DNA of 64,000 nt from Herbinix luporum (GTDB taxonomy: Bacteria; Bacillota; Clostridia; Lachnospirales; Lachnospiraceae), in the NCBI RefSeq assembly GCF_900070325.1, contig NZ_LN879430.1, positions 1,109,379 to 1,173,378 of the forward strand. Reading direction: 5' to 3'. A program made the position numbers and the translations under genes. Positions 57,509 through 64,000 of this stretch are shown here, piece after piece. Each line of letters opens with the position of its first letter. The first letter of the stretch is position 1. A model generated the notes under the pieces. It had not been told where the DNA came from. It saw only the letters and a list, made by a program, of their open reading frames with translations, and did not search any database.

Positions 57509-58738
57509 ATGAGAAAAATAAATATCCTGCTTGTGCTAGTATTATTAATTATGTTTATATTACCCAGTGCCATATTTGCCAGTAATATAAAATCTTCAAA
57601 ACCGGATATTGACGGTGTCATACCGGTTACAGCCATGGTAGATTCTAAGATGGAACTAGAATCCCCCTCTGCCGTATTAATGGAAGGTTCTACCGGAACA
57701 ATATTATTTGAAAAAAATAAAGATGAAAAATTAAAACCGGCCAGTATAACAAAAATAATGACTTTGTTATTGATTTTTGAAGCTTTAGATGCAGGTCAAA
57801 TAAGTCTGACTGATGAAGTCAGTGTAAGTGAACATGCAGCCTCTATGGGAGGATCACAGGTTTATTTAGAACCCTATGAGGTTCAAAATGTAGAAACTTT
57901 AATAAAATGTATCAGTATATCCAGTGCCAATGATGCCTCGGTTGCCATGGCTGAACATATTGCAGGATCTGAAGAAGAATTTGTTGCCAGAATGAATAAA
58001 AGAGCTAAAGAGTTAGGTATGAATAATACGAATTTTGTAAACTGCTGCGGATTGGATGCCGACAATCACTATAGTACAGCTTATGATATTGCATTAATGT
58101 CTAGGGAGCTTATTACAAAACATCCCGAAGTTAGCAACTATGCAACTATTTGGATGGATACCTTCGTTCACACTACCAGAAAAGGAAGAACAGAGTTTGG
58201 ACTGACCAATACCAATAAACTTATAAAATCCTATAAGGGCATTACTGGTCTTAAAACCGGCTCCACAAGCATTGCTAAATACTGCTTATCCGCCACAGCA
58301 AAAAGAGATAATATGGACCTAATTGCCGTAATACTGGCAGCACCGGATACAAAAACAAGATTTAAAGAAGCAGCTAAGCTACTTAATTATGGTTTTGCCA
58401 ATTATTCTATATATGTTGATGATAACAAAGATATTGACCTTGAGCCTGTTAAAGTAAATAAGGGGGTCTTAGATTATGTAAACGGACATATTAAGGATAA
58501 ATTTTCTTATTTATGTTCAAAAAACAGGTCACAGGAAAATATCAGGAAAGAAGTTGTGCTTTATGATAAGGTTCAAGCACCTGTATCATCAGGAGATAAA
58601 ATCGGTGATATCATATATTATTATGATAATGAAAAAATAGGCATCATAGATATATTAGCTGCTGAAACAGTAAATAAAGCAGGCTTTAAAGATTGTTTGC
58701 TTAAGACTTTAAAAAAATATTTTCTTGCAACTAAATAA
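57509..58738 (+). CDS. Serine-type D-Ala-D-Ala carboxypeptidase, DacF type (first copy)
   Basis: A 409-residue penicillin-binding protein of family S11. Signal peptide at residues 1-24 (NILLVLVLLIMFILPSAIFA). Catalytic motifs are S79-I-T-K82 (PASITKIMT), S139-A-N141 (SISSANDA) and K249-T-G (GLKTGSTS), all intact. It removes the terminal D-Ala of muropeptides; DacF of Bacillus acts on spore peptidoglycan and lies in the same gene neighbourhood. ATG 57509 has GTGGAG 6 bases upstream; an in-frame GTG at 57497 is inside that site. Confidence 0.93.
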   Translation: MRKINILLVLVLLIMFILPSAIFASNIKSSKPDIDGVIPVTAMVDSKMELESPSAVLMEGSTGTILFEKNKDEKLKPASITKIMTLLLIFEALDAGQISLTDEVSVSEHAASMGGSQVYLEPYEVQNVETLIKCISISSANDASVAMAEHIAGSEEEFVARMNKRAKELGMNNTNFVNCCGLDADNHYSTAYDIALMSRELITKHPEVSNYATIWMDTFVHTTRKGRTEFGLTNTNKLIKSYKGITGLKTGSTSIAKYCLSATAKRDNMDLIAVILAAPDTKTRFKEAAKLLNYGFANYSIYVDDNKDIDLEPVKVNKGVLDYVNGHIKDKFSYLCSKNRSQENIRKEVVLYDKVQAPVSSGDKIGDIIYYYDNEKIGIIDILAAETVNKAGFKDCLLKTLKKYFLATK

Positions 58739-58761
58739 GCCATTCATTAATTTAATCTTTA

Positions 58762-58789
58762 TTGACACTTTTTATCCTAATGGTATAGT
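58762..58789 (+). promoter_or_regulatory. Sigma-A promoter of the metallophosphoesterase-scpAB unit
   Basis: TTGACA (58762-58767), 16-base spacer, TATAGT (58784-58789) with an upstream TGG extension. Confidence 0.8.
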
Positions 58790-58838
58790 ATAATAAATAT
58801 GCATTATTTTGATTGCATAAAATCAGAAAGGAGAAACC

Positions 58839-59717
58839 ATGGTTTACTTATGGATATTCTCTGGTTTACTACTATTGCTAATTCTATGGTCCAGCCTGGA
58901 ACAAAGGATATTAGTAAAATCGGAATATATTATTCAAGCAAGGAAGGAATCCCTGACAGAAGAAATTAACTTTGTTGTACTTTCAGACCTGCATAATAAA
59001 AAAATTGGGAAAAACAATAGGGTCCTGATTAAAAAAATATTGGATCAAAATCCTGATTTTGTTATAATAGCTGGGGATTTAGTAACAAAACGAAAACCCT
59101 GTTACCCAAGTAATGCATATGATTTGATTAAAGAGCTTTCAGATTATTATCCAATATTTTATGGATATGGTAATCATGAACAATCTTTTGAGGATATGAG
59201 TAAAGACCCTAATAAAGATGAATTTCTGTATGAAGCATGGTGTAAATATAAAAATAAGCTTTTAGATCTTGGTGTTCATCTTTTAGATAATAAAAGTATC
59301 ATAATTCAAAGTAGTAATAATAAGCTCACAATAACCGGGCTTTCTTTACCTATGGATTATTATCGTAAAGGCAAGTTAGCAAAGCTTGAACAAGATGAAA
59401 TTACTAATAAAATCGGCAAAAGAAGCAAAGAAGGATATCAGATTCTAATTGCTCATAATCCTATGTATTTTAAAGAATATATAGGCTGGAGGGCAGATTT
59501 GGTTCTTAGCGGCCATGTCCATGGGGGATTAGTAAGGCTTCCCTTTATTGGAGGGGTTATTTCTCCACAGGTAAGGCTGTTTCCCAAATATGACGCAGGA
59601 TTATTCTCTGAGCAAGGTTATAATATGGTGGTTTCAAGAGGCCTAGGTACACATTCCTATATGCCTAGGTTCTTTAATCCACCACAGCTACTAGTTATAA
59701 AAATAAAGCCAAGTTAA
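58839..59717 (+). CDS. Membrane-anchored calcineurin-like metallophosphoesterase
   Basis: A 292-residue protein with an N-terminal membrane helix (residues 2-20) and a metallophosphoesterase domain. Metal motifs are FVVLSDLHNKKIG (first site), IIAGDLVTKRKP, GYGNHEQS, and LVLSGHVHGGLVRLPFIGG. Related to YkuE/YkoQ-type enzymes linked to lipid or glycolipid hydrolysis; the active face would be outside or inside depending on topology. It precedes scpA by 24 bases and probably shares its transcript. Confidence 0.9.
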   Translation: MVYLWIFSGLLLLLILWSSLEQRILVKSEYIIQARKESLTEEINFVVLSDLHNKKIGKNNRVLIKKILDQNPDFVIIAGDLVTKRKPCYPSNAYDLIKELSDYYPIFYGYGNHEQSFEDMSKDPNKDEFLYEAWCKYKNKLLDLGVHLLDNKSIIIQSSNNKLTITGLSLPMDYYRKGKLAKLEQDEITNKIGKRSKEGYQILIAHNPMYFKEYIGWRADLVLSGHVHGGLVRLPFIGGVISPQVRLFPKYDAGLFSEQGYNMVVSRGLGTHSYMPRFFNPPQLLVIKIKPS

Positions 59718-59741
59718 TGGTAGTCAGATGAAAGGAGCAAT

Positions 59742-60518
59742 ATGAGCATTCCGGTAAAACTGGAGGCATTTGAAGGTCCTCTTGATCTTCTGCTTCATTT
59801 AATAGATAAAAATAAAATAAATATATATGATATACCCATAGTTGAAATAACCGAACAATATCTTGAATATATTAAGCAGATGGAGTCAAAGAACCTAGAG
59901 ATTATGAGTGAATTTCTGGTTATGGCTGCTACATTAATTAACATTAAATCCCGTATGCTTTTACCTTCTAAGGTTGAAGAAGATGAAGAAGAGATTGATC
60001 CTAGGCAGGAACTTGTAGAACGGCTGTTACAATATAAGATGTTTAAATATATGGCTGAGCAATTAAAGGACAAGCAAGAAGATGCTTCAAGGATTATGTT
60101 TAAGCCTCCCACCATACCTGAGGAAATTGGTGATTTTAAGGAAGAGATAGATGTCAGTCAGTTGATAGGAGATTTGACTCTTACTAAACTTCATGATATT
60201 TTTAAAAAGGTTATAAAAAAACAAACTGATAAAATAGATCCAATACGTAGCAAGTTTGGTAAAATTGAAAGGGAAGAAATTGATTTATCCCATATATTTA
60301 CCTATATTCAGCAGTACGGTATTGAACATAAGAAATTTTATTTTAGCAATCTTTTAAAAGAAGAATCTACAAAGATGGAAATTATCGTAACCTTCCTAGG
60401 AATCTTAGAACTGATTAAGCTTGGAAGAATTAAGATAGAGCAGGATTATATGTTTGATGACATAAGGATTACTTATTTGGCTTCAGACATTATAGAAATG
60501 GAGGAGGAAGGATTTTAG
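59742..60518 (+). CDS. scpA: Segregation and condensation protein A
   Basis: A 258-residue kleisin of the SMC condensin complex. The N-terminal LEAFEGPLDLLLHLIDKNKINIYDIPIVEITEQYLEYI is the SMC-binding block; the central acidic linker (EEDEEEID) and a C-terminal winged helix follow. Together with ScpB and SMC it organises replicated origins. The last base pair overlaps scpB (TAGTG). Confidence 0.97.
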   Translation: MSIPVKLEAFEGPLDLLLHLIDKNKINIYDIPIVEITEQYLEYIKQMESKNLEIMSEFLVMAATLINIKSRMLLPSKVEEDEEEIDPRQELVERLLQYKMFKYMAEQLKDKQEDASRIMFKPPTIPEEIGDFKEEIDVSQLIGDLTLTKLHDIFKKVIKKQTDKIDPIRSKFGKIEREEIDLSHIFTYIQQYGIEHKKFYFSNLLKEESTKMEIIVTFLGILELIKLGRIKIEQDYMFDDIRITYLASDIIEMEEEGF

Positions 60519-61090
60519 TGGAGTTGAAATTAGCAGAAGCACAGATTGAGGCAATTCTTTTTACCATGGGAGAAGCTGTTGAGTTGGGTCGGCTGGCTAA
60601 AGCTATTGAACATGATGAGGAAACCACCAAAAAAATAATACATAGTATGATGGATAAATACGAGGATGAAAGCAGAGGTATTCAAATTATAGAGCTTAAC
60701 GGAGCATATCAACTTGGAACTAAGGCTTCATTATATGAAACCATAGTAAAGCTTACCCATATCCCTAAAAAACATGTACTGACCGATATACTGCTGGAAA
60801 CCCTATCTATCATTGCATATAAACAGCCCATTACCAAACTTCAAATTGAAGCAATTCGAGGGGTTAAATCAGATCACGCCGTTAATAAATTAATAGAGTA
60901 TGGTTTAGTTTGTGAACTGGGCAGGATGGATGCACCGGGAAAGCCTATATTATTTGGTACTACCGAGGAGTTTTTAAGATGTTTCGGCTTACAATCATTA
61001 GAGGCTCTGCCGGCTATAAATCCTGAAAAAGTAGAAGATTTCAAACTACAGGCTGAAGAAGAGGCAGAACAGCTAACCCTAGATATATAA
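60518..61090 (+). CDS. scpB: Segregation and condensation protein B
   Basis: A 190-residue protein with two winged-helix domains (EAILFTMGEAVELGRLAKAI, then the conserved LSIIAYKQPITKLQIEAIRGVKSDHAVNKLIEYGLV and GRMDAPGKPILFGTTEEFLRCFGL). It binds ScpA. Start is GTG at 60518, overlapping the scpA stop by one base, which implies coupled translation. Confidence 0.97.
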   Translation: MELKLAEAQIEAILFTMGEAVELGRLAKAIEHDEETTKKIIHSMMDKYEDESRGIQIIELNGAYQLGTKASLYETIVKLTHIPKKHVLTDILLETLSIIAYKQPITKLQIEAIRGVKSDHAVNKLIEYGLVCELGRMDAPGKPILFGTTEEFLRCFGLQSLEALPAINPEKVEDFKLQAEEEAEQLTLDI

Positions 61091-61142
61091 AATCAGAGTC
61101 TGTTTCAATCTATAAATTATATTGAAAACAGACTCTGATTTT
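61089..61142. terminator. Bidirectional terminator between scpB and the sortase gene
   Basis: AAAATCAGAGTCTG... (from 61089) and its inverse ending ...CAGACTCTGATTTT (to 61142) form a stem of about 20 bp with one bulge around an 11-base loop. It ends both converging genes; the sortase stop codon overlaps its right edge. Confidence 0.93.
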
Positions 61143-62220
61143 ATCTATTTATAGGTTGGTACCATGATATCAATCCCTCTTGCAGGGCCTCTTCAAAAGA
61201 CGACGGAATATCCGGGGCTTTACCCCCATAATGCTTATAAAAACTTTCTGGGTAAAGAATTTTTTTATTCTTTTTTATACTGTCTATATCTACCCTTGCT
61301 TCTTCACCTTCTCTTATTTTCCTGGCTACTACAACAATTCGATAATTGGCCAGTTCGTAGGAACAGGTCGACAGGGTTAAAATTTGATCATCCTCATTTA
61401 TATCTATATCATCAATATTATAAAAAGATCGAACCCTTAACTGATATATAAATTCTAAAAAGTCCTTATGGTTTTTAAAAGTGGATCTGTTATATCTGAA
61501 GAAATCACCTTTATCATCATTTCCCGGAGTTATAAATACGGAAAAAACCTTCCATAATGCCTCTTCATATATAGTATCAAAACTTATAATGGGATGTTCC
61601 TTCATAAAATCTAATTTTTTATATTCCAATAGATAATGGAACATATCATCAGAAGAGGTCATATTATGGCCGTGGATTACAAGATTTTTTGTATTCCTTT
61701 CTACTGATGAACTAGAATCTAGAAAGATGCTGCCGGCTTTTAGATATTCCTTAGTAGTCCAGTCCCTTGTCAGATAAAATTCCGGATCTTTAGGGTCGGA
61801 TTGAACCACAACATAGTCAATCTTTGTATCGTTTTCCCCATTTATATTATCTATCTTAATCCAACCCTTAACCTCTTCATTAACTTCCAGTAGTTTTTTG
61901 AATTTAATAAGTCGTCCCTTCTCATCACGATTAGGATCGGGAGTAGGTGTTATTGCTACACTTATTTTTGAATCATCTGGAGTATTAATCCTATTATCAA
62001 CTTCTATATTTGGCCCAGACCTCACATTAACTTGTGGTAAAGGAGTATGATATAAATCTCTAGCCTTATCTATAGCTTTTTTTAGCTTGTAGGGCTGTAT
62101 TAGAACTTCATTAATAAAAAGAACTGAAAATACTATAAAACCTATGGTAAATAAAATCCTAAGGCTACGAATAATAATTTTTCTTCTTTTTTTCTTTTTA
62201 CTAATAGACTCTTCAGACAT
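61141..62220 (-). CDS. Class B sortase
   Basis: A 359-residue cysteine transpeptidase. A basic N-terminus is followed by a membrane anchor (residues 22-40), a Pro/Asp-rich linker (60-100) and the sortase domain (105-300). The catalytic His is in VIHGHNM (His185), Cys286 in LTLSTCSYE, Arg294 in YRIVVVARK. The insertion of helices between His and Cys marks class B. It is a lone gene; no LPxTG- or NPxTN-type substrate was seen beside it. ATG follows AAAAGGGGATACTGTT on the minus strand. Confidence 0.92.
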   Translation of the reverse strand: MSEESISKKKKRRKIIIRSLRILFTIGFIVFSVLFINEVLIQPYKLKKAIDKARDLYHTPLPQVNVRSGPNIEVDNRINTPDDSKISVAITPTPDPNRDEKGRLIKFKKLLEVNEEVKGWIKIDNINGENDTKIDYVVVQSDPKDPEFYLTRDWTTKEYLKAGSIFLDSSSSVERNTKNLVIHGHNMTSSDDMFHYLLEYKKLDFMKEHPIISFDTIYEEALWKVFSVFITPGNDDKGDFFRYNRSTFKNHKDFLEFIYQLRVRSFYNIDDIDINEDDQILTLSTCSYELANYRIVVVARKIREGEEARVDIDSIKKNKKILYPESFYKHYGGKAPDIPSSFEEALQEGLISWYQPINR

Positions 62221-62258
62221 AACAGTATCCCCTTTTGCTAAAATCTTGGTATATCATA

Positions 62259-62287
62259 ATTATATATCTTAGGAATAAGTAGGTAAA
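62259..62287 (-). promoter_or_regulatory. Sigma-A type promoter of the sortase gene
   Basis: On the minus strand TTTACC (62287-62282), 17-base spacer, TATAAT (62264-62259). The gap 62221-62321 is shared with the divergent carboxypeptidase gene. Confidence 0.7.
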
Positions 62288-62321
62288 GATACAAATAAAT
62301 TGAAATAAAGAATAGGATAGG

Positions 62322-63599
62322 ATGATTGTTTTGACAAAGATTAAACCTATGCTAAATTTAAGATTTTGTATCTGTTTTATACTTCTGCTTATATCGTCTC
62401 TTATCAATTATAATAGTTTATATAACTATTATAAGGATAACTTTAATCAAGAGATTATAAAAGAGGAGAATATTGAAGAAAAATTCAAAAAAGAAAATAT
62501 TAAAATTCAAGAAGAACAATCCTACAGTCCATCCCCTAAAATAGAACTTAATTCTTTATCAGCCTTACTTATGGATGGTGAAAATAACCGGGTATTGTAT
62601 GAAGTAAATGGATATCAAGAAATGCCCATGGCCAGTACAACAAAGATTATGACTTGTATTATAGCCTTAGAAGCAGGCAATCTTAATGATGTGGTAACAG
62701 TATCATCATATGCCGCAGGAATGCCCGATGTACAGTTACATATTAAAGCTGGGGAACAGTATTATCTAAAAGATCTTTTATATCCTCTGATGCTTGAAAG
62801 TCATAATGATGTTGCTGTGGCAATTGCTGAGCATATAGGTGGATCCGTTGAAGGATTTGCCACTATGATGAATGATATGGCCAGATCCCTAGGCTGTAAT
62901 AATACCAATTTTGTAACTCCCAGTGGCCTAGATGCAGAAGGACATTATACTACTGCCAAAGATCTGGCGGTTATTGCATCTTATGCTATTAAAAACAAGG
63001 ATTTTATTACCATAACTAATACACCTACATATCAATTTAAAGAGCTTAAAAAAGGAAGAACTTTTTCTGTTTCAAATAAAAATAAGTTCCTATATATGAT
63101 GGATGGAGCAATAGGTATAAAAACAGGCTTTACCGGAAAAGCAGGATATTGTTTTGTAGGAGCCCTAAAAAGATCTGACAGAACACTAATTTCAGTAGTT
63201 CTAGCTTGTGGTTGGCCCCCAAGAAAAAATTTGAAATGGGCAGATACAAAGCAGTTAATGACCTATGGAATTGAAAACTTTGAAAAGAAGCAGATTTTTG
63301 AAGAGGTTAATCTAGATCCTGTCTATGTAGAAGATGGTCAAAGGGCTTATATTGGCCTTGATATAAAAGGAGATTTAAATCTCTTATTGGGAAAGAATGA
63401 AAAAGTTTCTATCGAATATGAGCTGCCGAAATCTTTATACGCACCTGTAGAAAAAGGATCCAAGGTGGGAGTGGCAAAATATTATATTGATAAAAAGCTA
63501 TACACAGAAATACCGATTTTTACCACTGAAGAAAGTAAAAAGATTGATTTTAATTTCTGCCTAAAAAAAATAATAAAACTTTGGAGCTTGCAATATTAA
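62322..63599 (+). CDS. Serine-type D-Ala-D-Ala carboxypeptidase, DacF type (second copy)
   Basis: A 425-residue S11 enzyme, paralogue of the one at 57509. N-terminal hydrophobic segment at residues 13-29, a charged linker (40-66), then the catalytic motifs S105-T-T-K108 (MASTTKIMT), S160-H-N162 (LESHNDVA) and K267-T-G (GIKTGFTGKAGYC). SHN in place of the more usual SGN/SAN is a minor variant. The C-terminal region is DacF-like. Start at ATG 62322 is uncertain: a TTG at 62331 and an ATG at 62349 are in frame. Divergent from the sortase gene. Confidence 0.92.
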   Translation: MIVLTKIKPMLNLRFCICFILLLISSLINYNSLYNYYKDNFNQEIIKEENIEEKFKKENIKIQEEQSYSPSPKIELNSLSALLMDGENNRVLYEVNGYQEMPMASTTKIMTCIIALEAGNLNDVVTVSSYAAGMPDVQLHIKAGEQYYLKDLLYPLMLESHNDVAVAIAEHIGGSVEGFATMMNDMARSLGCNNTNFVTPSGLDAEGHYTTAKDLAVIASYAIKNKDFITITNTPTYQFKELKKGRTFSVSNKNKFLYMMDGAIGIKTGFTGKAGYCFVGALKRSDRTLISVVLACGWPPRKNLKWADTKQLMTYGIENFEKKQIFEEVNLDPVYVEDGQRAYIGLDIKGDLNLLLGKNEKVSIEYELPKSLYAPVEKGSKVGVAKYYIDKKLYTEIPIFTTEESKKIDFNFCLKKIIKLWSLQY

Positions 63600-63746
63600 T
63601 AAATAATATTAATGACAAGCTTGTGATTTGAATCAAGGAAAAATGCATATAATCTATTTATACTGGGATTGTATTTAATATGAATTAGAAAAATACAAAT
63701 ATACACATAATAGTATATATTATTAAAGTGAAAGAAGAGGTGCTAT

Positions 63747-64000
63747 ATGAGAAAGAGGATAACAGATAAGGTTACATGGGTTGGTAAAGTGGATTGGGAA
63801 CTTAAATCCTTTCATGGCCCAGAGTATTCTACTAATAAGGGTTCTTCCTACAATTCATATTTGATTAGGGATGAAAAGACTGTTTTGATTGATACTGTAT
63901 GGTTGCCCTATGATAATGAATTTGTACAAAACTTAGAAAATGAAATTGATTTAAATAAAATTGACTATATTGTTGTTAACCATAGTGAAATCGACCATAG
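63747..64000 (+). CDS. Flavodiiron protein (A-type flavoprotein, FprA), 3' truncated
   Basis: The first 84 codons of a protein beginning [28 protein letters not shown], with [20 protein letters not shown] and the diiron motif start VVNHSEIDH at the window edge (H-x-E-x-D-H). Flavodiiron proteins are beta-lactamase-fold/flavodoxin enzymes that reduce O2 or NO to protect anaerobes. The ATG follows AGAAGAGG. The flavodoxin half lies beyond the window. Confidence 0.92.
   Translation, partial: MRKRITDKVTWVGKVDWELKSFHGPEYSTNKGSSYNSYLIRDEKTVLIDTVWLPYDNEFVQNLENEIDLNKIDYIVVNHSEIDH

Overview
The window is a low-GC, gene-dense chromosomal stretch from an anaerobic, spore-forming Firmicute, most likely of the Lachnospiraceae/Clostridia type. 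Spore genes (gpr, spoIIP, spoIIM, yqfC, yqfD, a SpoVB/MurJ-type flippase, dacF), ScpAB, RecU, HrcA/CIRCE control of the chaperones, RNase Y and a flavodiiron protein at the right edge point that way. So does gene order shared with Bacillus: yqfC-yqfD-phoH-pgpH-ybeY, nudF-spoIIM-xerD, and hrcA-grpE-dnaK-dnaJ-prmA-rsmE. Almost all genes lie on the + strand. No rRNA, tRNA, CRISPR array, prophage or intact insertion sequence was seen.

Layout. 1-2.4 kb: 3' part of an SLH-domain surface protein, convergent with rpsT (minus strand, TTG start). 2.5-8.1 kb: gpr, spoIIP, lepA, hemW. 8.1-20.4 kb: CIRCE-controlled hrcA-grpE-dnaK-dnaJ-prmA, then rsmE and a run of RNA-modification, alarmone and nucleotide genes ending with recU. 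20.4-26.5 kb: a histidine operon hisZ-G-D-B-A-IE starting at a consensus promoter; its last gene fuses a degenerate HisF-like barrel to HisI-HisE, and hisH, hisC and an intact hisF are not in the window. 26.6-35.4 kb: alaS, rpsU, then yqfC-yqfD-phoH-pgpH-like-ybeY and a YerB-type lipoprotein. 35.4-46.8 kb: a flippase, a BofC-like protein, a YhiN flavoprotein, proB-ynzC-fau-proA, hflK-hflC, an M14 peptidase and miaB. 46.8-49.7 kb: rny followed by a small decay island with a frameshifted lipoprotein remnant and the 3' end of a MalG-type permease. 49.7-54.2 kb: aspartate aminotransferase, proC, nudF, spoIIM and a XerD-like recombinase. 54.2-64 kb: DAHP synthase (minus), pyrimidine-nucleoside phosphorylase, a small Ig-like protein, two DacF-type carboxypeptidases, a metallophosphoesterase, scpA-scpB, a class B sortase (minus) and the start of a flavodiiron protein.

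How the genes work together. Most are core functions: translation and its quality control, protein folding, histidine and proline synthesis (proB, proA and proC are all here), chromosome segregation (ScpAB, XerD-like), and engulfment and cortex steps of sporulation (SpoIIM and SpoIIP are two of the three DMP engulfment proteins; DacF trims cortex).

No complete new defence or mobile system was recognised. The points most worth a second look are three housekeeping proteins in expected positions whose active sites look altered: the HisF-like half of the HisIE fusion, the XerD-like recombinase (Arg to Lys and His to Asn), and the PgpH-like phosphodiesterase (extracellular domain missing, HD changed to HE). 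A strong stem-loop at the start of the his transcript also stands out.
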